A stretch of DNA of 64,000 nucleotides from an uncultured Chloroflexota bacterium (GTDB lineage Bacteria; Chloroflexota; Chloroflexia; Thermomicrobiales; UBA6265): the NCBI GenBank assembly GCA_937901745.1, contig CALGSZ010000057.1:132416-196415 (forward strand), read 5' to 3'. Both the position numbers and the translations under genes were made by a program. Under the pieces are notes generated by a model that saw only the letters and a list, made by a program, of their open reading frames with translations, was not told the origin of the DNA and searched no databases. Shown piece by piece: positions 17,599-25,731 of the stretch (positions are counted from its first letter, which is position 1; the number at the start of each line of letters is the position of its first letter).

Positions 17599-17919
17599 TT
17601 AGCCGTGCCGGTACTGTATGCCGTAACCGCCGCGCGGGTAGGTCCACTCGATGTTCTGGAACTCGTGGCAAACGATGCGACAAGTGCCGCACTCGACGCA
17701 CCCCTCGTAGGAAAACAGGACGCGCCCGTCTTCCTGGGGCGAGTAGCAATTTGCCGGGCAGCAATTGATGCACTGCTGGCGCGCGCAGCGCAGACAGACG
17801 TCCCGATCGATGATCCGGATGTGCGCGCGACTCCGGTCGACGTTGTAGGTGTTCAGCGCCAGCTTGCGCTCGATCGCCGCCGGATCGAGTATGCGTGCCC
17901 GGCGAGGCGTCGTTTCCAT
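17599..17919 (-). CDS. FixX-like ferredoxin
   Basis: The 106-residue protein has two cysteine clusters, CLRCARQQCINCCPANCY near 42-59 and CVECGTCRIVC near 74-84, and ends YPRGGYGIQYRHG. The GGxGIxYrxG tail is diagnostic of FixX-type ferredoxins, which pair with FixC/ETF-quinone oxidoreductase to move electrons from an electron-transfer flavoprotein to quinone. No fixA, fixB or fixC gene lies nearby; they must be elsewhere or the protein has another partner. It is transcribed with the [2Fe-2S] ferredoxin, 53 bases apart. Confidence 0.88.
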   Translation of the reverse strand: METTPRRARILDPAAIERKLALNTYNVDRSRAHIRIIDRDVCLRCARQQCINCCPANCYSPQEDGRVLFSYEGCVECGTCRIVCHEFQNIEWTYPRGGYGIQYRHG

Positions 17920-17981
17920 GACTTCATCCCGGAAGCACAGGGCCGATTACAAAATTGGGCGCTTTGCCACGCCGTTGCTTG

Positions 17982-17990
17982 AGTCTAGCA
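17982..17990 (-). promoter_or_regulatory. Extended -10 element for the FixX-like/ferredoxin pair
   Basis: The minus strand reads TGCTAGACT, about 63 bases upstream of the FixX-like start. An extended TGn makes a promoter plausible without a good -35. Confidence 0.45.
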
Positions 17991-18132
17991 CGATCGTCAA
18001 GACGAAAATGCGGTTCGGCGTCCGCATGCTTAGGTGGCGCAATTTGCGCTGGCGATCAGCCGGCGATACGGCTCGTCACCGGTGACCGTGCGAGGCCGTG
18101 CTCCTTCAAAGCCGACGGCGGCTACGCGGCGA

Positions 18133-19151
18133 ATGTCCCATCGCCCGCGCCAGGTTCGCGCCGGGCGAGTGACGGAACGCCGCGCCGAGCCGACTCACGC
18201 GTTTGACGGTGTCGGCTTCGAGCAATTGGGATTGATTGGATACCAGGATTGGGAAGAGGTGCCAGTCGGATCGCTCGCCATCTCGCTGCGGCGCACGGTC
18301 CTACCAGCTGGCTCCGCCCTCCCGCCGTACCCCGTGTCGCCGTCCTCGCCAGAACTGCTCGTCGTTGAATCCGGGACAACGGAGGTTCGCGACTACCTGC
18401 CGGACGGAACCTATCTCGGCCCGGTCTTCGTCGAGCCGGGCGGCGTGGTGCCACTCCCATACCGGGATCAGGGGACGCGCTCGATACAGGCAGGCTCCGA
18501 GGCGCTGAGCTTCTTGTCGTTGACGATTGCGCCGGTCGAGACTGAGGACGCGGCCGTTGCTTCGCCGTGGCAGCTCGGAGAACGATCCGGCGTTTCCTGG
18601 CCAATTTTCGACGAGCCCACCCCACTCACCGAGCCAGCCGAACCGGGCTCGGTGATTTACCGCGCGGACGCGAGCACTGGCTTCGCGGCGTGTGCTGACG
18701 AGTGGCGGCCCGACGCCGGCCTGCTGATCAATGCCGGCAACGGAGAATCGGTCATCTTCGCTCCGCCCGACCTGGGGGCGACGGTCGACCACGCCGTCGA
18801 GGCTGAAATGCGGGTGACCGGCCCGGCGACGATTTCGGACGGCCGCATTGGCCTGGTCGTTCGTGGCGGCGATCAGGCGACCGACGTGCGCGCTGTCATC
18901 CGGACAGACGACGGGAGCGCGACGTTGTCGTTCGGCACGAGATCCTGGGCACGGCCTCGTTCGATCCCGGTGAGAACTGGCATACCTACCGCGTCGAGAT
19001 CCAGGGCAACATCGCCCGATTCTCCATCGATCGCTCAGTCGTCATCGAGGTGACGGATGAACGGTTGCGCGCCGGCGCCGGCGGGCGGGTTGGCTTGCTC
19101 GACGCCTGGGTGCCGCTCGAAGTCCGCCGATTCGAGGTGATCGCGCTGTAG
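18133..19151 (+). pseudogene. Broken cupin-like secreted protein, copy 1 (frameshift)
   Basis: The frame from 18133 encodes cupin-like sequence (EQLGLIGYQDW, SLRRTVLPAG, SPELLVVESG) and a C-terminal concanavalin-like/LamG-type domain. About 18915-18940 the reading frame shifts: the original frame becomes Arg/Ser-rich nonsense, while the next frame reads EILGTASFDPGENWHTYRVE and finishes at the TAG at 19149-19151. There is no signal peptide, and the first cupin domain present in copy 2 is missing, so the 5' end is probably lost as well. A sequencing error could explain the shift but not the missing 5' part. Confidence 0.75.
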
Positions 19152-19210
19152 TCGGACGGCGTCTTCGAATCCGCCCCCGATGCGCACGCGGGCATAGTAA
19201 GGAGCACGCA

Positions 19211-20634
19211 ATGCATAGCACTGGTCGCCGACTCGCCGTGTTGGTCCTGGGCCTCGTGCAGCTCGCCCAGATCGGCGCGGCGCAAGCTCAGGAGGCCACT
19301 CCTGGCCCTGGCGAGGCGACGATCCAGCCGCTTTTCAGCGTGACGCTTCCTGAGGATTGGATACCGACCGGCACAACGTCCGTGATCTGGTACCGGGGGT
19401 CTGGGACGTTGGGGCTCGAATGGCCATTCCGGCCGGCGCCTACGCCTTCGGTGTCAACACCGCGTCCGTGTTCGCCGACACTGCCGCCGTGGGCATAAGC
19501 GTCTCGTACGTTCTGGCAGGCACGATCGGGCTACACGTGGACGGCCCGCTCCTGCTCGCCCACACACCTCTAGGTGAGACCACTGGTCCACTCGAGCCGG
19601 TCCCGGATGGAGAACCAGTGACGCTGACCGCTGGCGACGTCGTCGTCTTCCCGACCGACGTGGCTCTGCATATCCGCAACGCGGGTCAACGAACGGCAAC
19701 ACTCATCTCCGTGTTGATCGTGACCACTGACGCGCCGGCAGGAGAGCCCCAGGCCGTAGAGGACGACGCGGTTAGGTACCAGCAATTGGGTCTGATCGAC
19801 GAAGACGACTGGGCTAACGTGCCGGCCGGACCGCTGACGGTGAGCTTGCAGCGGACGCTTCTCCCGCAGGGAGCAACGTATGGACCATACGTCGTGGAGC
19901 CGTGGGCGCCGGAACTCCTCTCGGTCGAGACGGGTTTGATGGAGGTCGGACTCGATTTCGACGGCGATGGCATGCCGGATTCGTGGTTTGCGATCCAGTG
20001 GAACATGACACCCGGCGACATGCTGGCCGGTGAGAGAGTGCGCGCCATTCGCGCCAGCACCTAAGCGCCGGAGCCAAGCCTGGAGGAGTTGCAAGCGGAG
20101 CACGAGCCGAAGCCAGGGCCGCTCATCTACATGACTCTGTCGTTCTCGTCGGCCAATGCTCCGGCGCCGGCGCCGACCTTTACTCCGGGGGCGAACTCGA
20201 CCTCCGAGACCACAGCGACTTCGGAGACCGAGGCGGCCGAATGCGAAGGCGAGAGCGAATGGCTGGCTGGGTGGAGCAGCCGAATTCAGACGGTGGTGTC
20301 CGAGAACAGGGAGGTCTTTGGCGCCGGTGCAGAGGATCTCGGCGCTCTTGATCCCGCCGTGCTCTGTGCAGCCGCGGCGGATCTTCGCACCTTCGCCGAT
20401 GAGTTGGCGCTCAGCAATCCGCCTGATTTCGTGGCCGCGGCCAATAATGGCTTGATCGTCATCTTCATCAACCTCTCCGACGCTCTCGACAGCTTAGCCG
20501 GGGCCATCGAGACGGGCGTTCAATCGACGATTGATGCCGCTGTCGCCGACTTCTCGGCAGTGATCGCTGCCCCCTCCGAAGAAGTCAGCGCCGTCTCGAG
20601 GGAAATCGTCATAGCCTGTCCCGAGATCGGGTAG
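19211..20634 (+). pseudogene. Broken cupin-like secreted protein, copy 2 (frameshift and internal stop)
   Basis: ATG 19211 starts a good signal peptide (LAVLVLGLVQLAQIGAAQAQ) and FSVTLPEDWIPTGTTSVIWYRG. Near 19390-19425 the frame shifts; the next frame continues with ARMAIPAGAYAFGV and a complete first cupin domain, then a second cupin (QQLGLIDEDDW, SLQRTLLPQG, APELLSVETG). A TAA at 20062-20064 interrupts it, but the same frame continues with cupin-like LIYMTLSF, a Pro/Thr linker and a helical domain of about 110 residues with two Cys, to 20634. Paralogous to copy 1. Two independent lesions favour a true pseudogene. Confidence 0.75.
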
Positions 20635-20719
20635 GCAAAGAGAGTAGCGCCCATATCGGCTGAAGTCGCGGGAGATGAGCGCGGTAGGCGAGCCCTGAGC
20701 CGTCTTTGCCGCCGTGCGG

Positions 20720-22003
20720 TCAGACCGGCCGTGTGGCTTGTTGACGCCAAAGCCAGCGCGCTCGAATGATGAGGAGGCTGAGGCCGCCCGCGAGCGTCGC
20801 GGCGGCCAATACGATCAAGCCGAGTCCCACGCCGGGCTCCGAGGGCGCGGTCTCGACGTAGCCGCTGACGCCGTCAGGATGGTCTCCCTGGTAGCCGAGG
20901 CTTTCCTTCCAGAGCCGGTCCAGCTCATCCGTATCGACGCCGAGCGACCGCCGGAGCGCCTCGTCGTGCGACACTCCCTCGCGATAGGCGGCGATCAGTT
21001 CGCGCATCTTCTCGATCCCAAAGCGCTCGATCACGAAGGCGACGATGCTGTGACTCTCCGCGTACGCGAGTTGATAGGGGCCGGTAGTCGGGAAGTCCGA
21101 GATGAGCGCGCGGATCGAGTAGAGCCGCCCTTTCGAGGCCGCGTCCTGAACCTGCGCGAAGTCGTCCTCGTTGCCGACGTCCTGGGCGTAGACCGCGAGC
21201 CCTTCATCGAGCCAGAGCGGCGGGCTGTTGAATGGGTTCTTCGTGGCTTGATATAGGAGCTGATGACTGACCTCGTGCGGGATCACCCGCCCGACCTCTC
21301 GCTTGCTACCCTCCGGGATCGTCGCGAGGATCACATGGTAATTCGGGTAGGCGGTCCCGACGGCCCAGTGCTTCTCGTTTGCCTGCTTGGTCGCGTTGAA
21401 GTCTTCGCGGGAGTTGTAGACCCAGATCCGGATCGGCGTGACCTCGCTCAGACCGTATTCGACCTTGAGGCGATCGACCGTTGTTTGGGCGGACTCTAAG
21501 ATCAACCGGCTGAATGCCTCGTTGCCGGTGTACGAGTAGACCGTGACGTCGTCCGCGGTTAGCGCCTGCCAGTCGAAGCGCGTATCTAACCAGAGGAGCG
21601 TCTCGGGTTCGGTTTCGACGACGGCGCCGCGATCGTCCTCGATTCGCCAGCGATAGCTGATGTCGATCCCAGCCGGGAGGTAGTAGATCTGGAGGTTGAG
21701 CAGTTCCTCGACCTCGATGCGCCTGCCGGGCTCAAAGGTAGGCACGAGCAGATTGAGCGTTGGATCGTCCGCGACGTTGTACAGCAGCTCGACGCGCTGA
21801 ATCGGCCGCCGGGATTCGGCGACGAGGCGGAAGGTGATCCCCTCCGGGAAGGAGGCGGTCGCCTCGCTCTGCTCGATCGTGATGGTTTCGGCCGCAGCCC
21901 ACGCCTGGCCGGCGATTGGGAGCCAACTCGCCAGTAGCAGGAGCGCGGCGAGCAGCGTCATCGCTAGGTGGCGCGAGGCGGCCGGCCGCGGGCTGCCGCT
22001 CAT
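20720..22003 (-). CDS. Exported peptidase-MA-like metallohydrolase
   Basis: The 427-residue protein has a signal peptide (LLAALLLLASWLPIAGQAWA), a beta-rich N-terminal domain and a metallopeptidase domain. The zinc motif HEVSH near residue 243 is followed about 25 residues later by WLDEGLA, giving the third ligand Glu, as in gluzincin-type MA clan enzymes. A C-terminal membrane helix near 396-416 anchors it outside the cell. Its start overlaps the prfB stop by four bases, so the two genes are coupled although unrelated in function. Substrate unknown. Confidence 0.88.
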   Translation of the reverse strand: MSGSPRPAASRHLAMTLLAALLLLASWLPIAGQAWAAAETITIEQSEATASFPEGITFRLVAESRRPIQRVELLYNVADDPTLNLLVPTFEPGRRIEVEELLNLQIYYLPAGIDISYRWRIEDDRGAVVETEPETLLWLDTRFDWQALTADDVTVYSYTGNEAFSRLILESAQTTVDRLKVEYGLSEVTPIRIWVYNSREDFNATKQANEKHWAVGTAYPNYHVILATIPEGSKREVGRVIPHEVSHQLLYQATKNPFNSPPLWLDEGLAVYAQDVGNEDDFAQVQDAASKGRLYSIRALISDFPTTGPYQLAYAESHSIVAFVIERFGIEKMRELIAAYREGVSHDEALRRSLGVDTDELDRLWKESLGYQGDHPDGVSGYVETAPSEPGVGLGLIVLAAATLAGGLSLLIIRARWLWRQQATRPV

Positions 22004-23119
22004 ACCGCCGCCTCGTTCGCCGCGCCGAGCTGCTGGTGCAGGTAGGCGTTGATGAACGGATCGATCTCGCCGGCCAAGACCGCCTGGGCGTCGCCGACGC
22101 TGGTATCAGTCCGGTGGTCGGTCACCATCGTGTACGGGTGAAGCACATACGAGCGAATGCGGTTCCCACCGAATCCCGCGCCGATATGCTCGCCCTTCAG
22201 CTTGGCGATCTGCTCAGCTTCCTCCTGCATCTTGCGCTCCAGCAGGCGGGCGCGCAGGATCTTCCAAGCGGTCTCGCGGTTCTGGATCTGGCTGCGCTCG
22301 TTCTGGCACGTAACGACGATGCCGGTCGGGATGTGCGTCAGTCGCACGGCCGAGCTGGTCTTATTGACGTGCTGACCGCCGGCGCCGGACGAGCGGAAGG
22401 TGTCGACGCGCACGTCGTCCGGGTTGAGATCGATCTCGGTGTCAGACTCGATCTCCGGTAGCACCTCGACCAACGCGAAGGCCGTGTGCCGCCGGTGATT
22501 CGCATCAAAGGGCGAGAGCCGTACCAACCGGTGAGAGCCAGCTTCCGACTTCACGTAGCCGTAGGCATAGGGCCCGCGAATCTCGATCGTCGCGTTCTTG
22601 ATACCGGCTTCTTCGCCGTCGGTCTGGTCGAGCAACTCGGCCTTGAAGCCGCGCCGCTCCGCCCATCGGAGGTACATCCGCGCCAGCATCGCCGCGAAGT
22701 CCTGGGCGTCGACGCCGCCTTCGCTCGAGTGGACGATCAGGATCGCGTTCTTGGCGTCGTGTGGCCCATTGAGCGCGAGCGTCAACTCCATCTCGTCGAG
22801 GCGCCGCGCTACTGACTCCGTTTCGCTAGCGATCTCGGAAATAAGTGCCGGATCGTCTTCCGCGAGTTCGGCCAACGCCAGCAGATCGTCGGTCGTTGAC
22901 TTGAGCGACTGCCACTCTTCGATGCGAGCCTTGAGCTCTCCGAGCCGGCGCATGACATTTTGGGCCCGGCTCATGTCATCCCAAAAGCCCGGCTCTCCGC
23001 TCTGGCGCTCGAGTTCCTCTATTTCGCGCTGATCCCCAGCGAAGTCAAAGACGCACCCCGAGCTTATCGAGGCGATCCCTAATAGCTTGCAATTGCTTGA
23101 TCGTGTCCATTTGCATCAT
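22000..23119 (-). CDS. prfB: Peptide chain release factor 2, with programmed +1 frameshift
   Basis: RF2 ends translation at UGA and UAA. The main frame (22974 down to 22000) lacks the N terminus. A short upstream frame starts at ATG 23119 (GGAG 5 bases before; ATG 23116 also possible) and runs MMQMDTIKQLQAIRDRLDKL to CTT TGA C at 23050-23044. A +1 slip on CTT at the in-frame TGA (23047-23045) joins it to DFAGDQREIEELE. A GGGGTG internal Shine-Dalgarno lies just upstream of the slip site. The joined protein is 372 residues, with the SPF anticodon-like tripeptide and GGQ in GAGGQHVN. Single-frame calling misses the first 50 or so residues. Confidence 0.96.
23044..23055 (-). promoter_or_regulatory. 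prfB frameshift site
   Basis: The minus strand reads GGGGTG, CGT, then CTTTGAC. This is the classic RF2 autoregulatory arrangement: a Shine-Dalgarno-like GGGGTG, a slippery CTT and a UGA stop followed by C. When RF2 is scarce the ribosome pauses at UGA and slips +1, restoring RF2 synthesis. Confidence 0.93.
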
Positions 23120-23221
23120 CAACACTCCATAATTCCGCGGAAAGCGTTGCAGAATGTGCCGCGGGGCAATCAACATCCGCCCCATGCCTTGCGGCGGTAG
23201 GCGTTTGCATTCTCTGTATCA

Positions 23222-23227
23222 AGTATA
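23222..23227 (-). promoter_or_regulatory. Possible prfB -10 element
   Basis: The minus strand reads TATACT about 103 bases upstream of the prfB start. No clear -35 or TGn extension, so support is weak. Confidence 0.3.
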
Positions 23228-23334
23228 CCCGTCTCGGAGGCGGGAAATTGTGGCAGGCTTGACCCAAGCCGGCTTGCGTAGCGGCCATAATGAACGCCGT
23301 GAGGCGATCTCGCGGCTGAATGAGGAGCCACGGC

Positions 23335-23658
23335 ATGCGTTTTGGCCGGGTGGAAGCGTTCGTCGTCCCGACCGGTGATCTCGCCGAGGCCACGCACCTG
23401 GACGTGACGGTCACCTTGGAGACACGAGAGGGGATACGCGTCGTCCGGCGGGCAACGTTGCCGGTCCTGCGGCCGCTCGAGAGCCCGGACGATCTCGTCT
23501 GGCATGCCGACCAGTACGCTCAGGAGGCGATCGGCGTCGAGCTCGCGGAAGAAGGGTGGGAAGCGATCGGCGTCGATGCCTGGCCGGAGTACGAGCCAGG
23601 CACGCCAGCACGATCTCCGGCCTATACGGTTCGCAATCTCCAGCCGCCGTCGTCATGA
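23335..23658 (+). CDS. Small conserved-looking protein, unknown function
   Basis: A 107-residue soluble protein rich in beta strands (RVEAFVVPTG, HLDVTVTLETREG, IRVVRRATLP). I recognise no family. ATG 23335 has GAGGAG 7 bases upstream, which is better than the frame start at 23320. Its TGA overlaps the ATG of the next gene (ATGA), so the two form a coupled pair divergent from prfB. Confidence 0.6.
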   Translation: MRFGRVEAFVVPTGDLAEATHLDVTVTLETREGIRVVRRATLPVLRPLESPDDLVWHADQYAQEAIGVELAEEGWEAIGVDAWPEYEPGTPARSPAYTVRNLQPPSS

Positions 23659-24377
23659 CCGCCACGATCGCCTCGCCACGGGCGCGCGCCCGCGACTATC
23701 TGATCCTGCTCGTCTTGGCGCAGGTGGCGTTGCTGCTGACTGGCGCTTGGCTTTGGCAGCACGACCGCGATGGGAACACCGGGCCAACCTTGGTGCCGCT
23801 CGATCCGAGCCTGTCACGAGATGTGCCGCTGACGATCGAGGCGGGCTTTCCGGCGGCTTTGGAACGAGCGCGGCAGTGGTCGGCCGGCGCGCGGCTGTTT
23901 GGCGCTCAGCTGCAGATCGACTGGCCCACCGATCCGGCCGAGGCGGATACGACGAACCTGCCGGCGTCCGGTTGGATCATCTATCTCTTCGCGGCGCCAC
24001 GAGACGATATCGGCGACGACGCGGCCGTTTACAGCCTGATGGTTGACCGATCGAGCGCCGTCGTGATCGCGACCGAAACGACCGGCTGGACTCGTTTGCC
24101 CGAGCGCGGCTTCGATCTTCCGAACTACCCGATTGCCTCGACCGTTGCGCTCTACGCCGCGGAGATCACCGGCGGGAGCGATTATCGGCTCGCCTGCCCG
24201 CAGCATCGCCACCTGACGCGGCTCGGACTCTCCCAAAGTCAAGCAACCGGGGAGCCCGCTTGGGTGGTGACGTATGTCGATTCGCGGTTCCCGAATGAAG
24301 CGGGCATGCGCGTCGAGGTCGATGCGCGAACCGGGGCGATCTCAACCATTCAGCCGGCCAGTGATTCGTGTGAGTAA
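23655..24377 (+). CDS. Single-pass membrane protein with PepSY-like C-terminal region
   Basis: ATG 23655 overlaps the preceding stop. The 240-residue protein has one membrane helix near residues 14-35 and an external domain with two well-separated Cys (YRLACPQH and DSCE). The last 45 residues resemble a PepSY-type strand-turn (WVVTYVDSRFPNEAGMRVEVDARTG). PepSY-like domains can inhibit proteases or sense envelope state. No specific function can be assigned. Confidence 0.6.
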   Translation: MTATIASPRARARDYLILLVLAQVALLLTGAWLWQHDRDGNTGPTLVPLDPSLSRDVPLTIEAGFPAALERARQWSAGARLFGAQLQIDWPTDPAEADTTNLPASGWIIYLFAAPRDDIGDDAAVYSLMVDRSSAVVIATETTGWTRLPERGFDLPNYPIASTVALYAAEITGGSDYRLACPQHRHLTRLGLSQSQATGEPAWVVTYVDSRFPNEAGMRVEVDARTGAISTIQPASDSCE

Positions 24378-24383
24378 GGGCGG

Positions 24384-25331
24384 CTAGAGGAGATCTTCGC
24401 CGACGATGCGCTCATAAAGGCTGGTGAGCTCTTCGTCGGAAGAGAAGTGGATCGTCAGCGTCCCGCCCGAGCCGCGCGAGCCGCGCTTGAGGGAGACGCG
24501 CGTCCCGAGCGCGCGCTGGAATCGCTCCTCGATCGCCTCGAGCTGCGGATCGGGCTCCTTCTCCGCCGAGCGAGCCGCCGCGCCAGCCACCCATTTCCGG
24601 ACGGCCTCCTCTGTCTGCCGAACGCTCCACCCCTTCTCGAGGATCAGCTCGAGCATGGCGATCTGGTCCGCCCCTGTCGGCAGGCCAAGGAGCGCGCGGG
24701 CATGGCCTTCCGTAATTTGCCCGGTTTGCAGCGCCACCTGCACCGGCTCCGGCGCGGAGAGGAGCCGGAGCGTGTTGGTCACGCTCACGCGCGAGCGGCC
24801 GACTCGCTCGGCGACGCTCGCCTGTGTCAAGCCGAACTCTTCGATGAGCTGCCGGTAGGCGAGCGCCTCCTCCAGTGGAGTCAGATCGGCGCGGACCACG
24901 TTCTCGACGAGCGCCATCTCGAGCATGGCCTGCGGCGCGGCTTCCTTGACGACGACCGGTACCGTCGTCAGACCGGCCAAGCGCGCCGCGCGCCAGCGTC
25001 GCTCGCCGGCGATTAGCTCATAGCGGTCCCGCTCCATCGCCCGCCGGACGACCAGCGGCTGGATGACGCCGTGCAAGCGGATCGACTCCGCGAGCTGCTC
25101 GAGCTTGGCCTGATCCAGCGCGGTGCGTGGCTGGTATGGATTCGGTGAGATCGCGTTGATATCGACTTCGAGCGCGGCCGGTCCCGTCTCGTTCTCGGGG
25201 AGCGTGGGGATCAACGCGCCGAGGCCACGCCCGAGACCGCCTTTGCGTGGGCGTCCCCGACCCTCCCGGCCGCCATCGTCGGGCGTGGGGTTCCCTTGCG
25301 CGATGCTCGATTGTGGTTCGTGCAGCGTCAT
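24384..25331 (-). CDS. parB: Chromosome-partitioning protein ParB
   Basis: Binds parS sites near the origin, spreads as a CTP-dependent clamp and recruits SMC and ParA. The 315-residue protein has a basic N-terminal ParA-contact region (RGRPRKGGLGRGLGALIP), the CTP-binding motif GERRWRA (109-115), ENVVRADLTPLEEA, a helix-turn-helix (TQASVAERVGRSRVSVTNTLRLL) and a C-terminal dimerisation domain. Unusually, parA is not adjacent on either side. Convergent with the preceding gene, 6 bases apart. Confidence 0.95.
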   Translation of the reverse strand: MTLHEPQSSIAQGNPTPDDGGREGRGRPRKGGLGRGLGALIPTLPENETGPAALEVDINAISPNPYQPRTALDQAKLEQLAESIRLHGVIQPLVVRRAMERDRYELIAGERRWRAARLAGLTTVPVVVKEAAPQAMLEMALVENVVRADLTPLEEALAYRQLIEEFGLTQASVAERVGRSRVSVTNTLRLLSAPEPVQVALQTGQITEGHARALLGLPTGADQIAMLELILEKGWSVRQTEEAVRKWVAGAAARSAEKEPDPQLEAIEERFQRALGTRVSLKRGSRGSGGTLTIHFSSDEELTSLYERIVGEDLL

Positions 25332-25376
25332 GGCCGGTACCTCTCCGCCAATGGCGTGAGACCGCTCGGTCCCGAA

Positions 25377-25385
25377 AGTCTATCA
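25377..25385 (-). promoter_or_regulatory. Extended -10 element for parB
   Basis: The minus strand reads TGATAGACT, about 46 bases upstream of the parB start. It shares the TGn-TAGACT pattern with other minus-strand genes in the window. Confidence 0.45.
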
Positions 25386-25683
25386 CCCGACGCTGGTATC
25401 GAATGCCCTTTGCACGATACACGCACCTGGTGTGGTTGTGGTCCGCGGTGGACTCATTGCAATCGCGGATGTCAAACTGAGACTTTACGACCACCGTCTT
25501 GGATTCATCGGTGGAAAGTGATAACGCAAACTGCGAATGTCGGCGGATTGATGACAAGAATCGTGTCTCTATCTGGATTGGCGGCAACTCAGTAGGCACC
25601 TTGTAACCAGGTCTCCAATTGCTGGCGGCTGAACATGTCGGAGACGTTGATACGCGGAGCGTGGTGGTTGGAGGTAGCGTTTC

Positions 25684-25721
25684 CCAACCTGGCGTGACCG
25701 TGCAAGCCCGCCAGATTGGGA
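25684..25721 (+). repeat. Inverted repeat overlapping a Shine-Dalgarno
   Basis: CCCAACCTGGCG (25684-25695) pairs with CGCCAGATTGGG (25710-25721) with one mismatch. The right arm runs into GGGAGGTG, the ribosome-binding site of the broken propeller gene, so in RNA the hairpin could hide part of that site. Confidence 0.45.
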
Positions 25722-25731
25722 GGTGAATTGA

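Larger units (their letters stand above)
25332..25731. other. 400-base gap between parB and the PQQ pseudogene
   Basis: Divergent region, less GC-rich than its surroundings. It holds the parB extended -10 and an imperfect inverted repeat at 25684-25721. Frames crossing it on the minus strand (25589-25972) are antisense to the propeller gene and have no RBS. I did not see a parS-like palindrome here. Confidence 0.4.
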
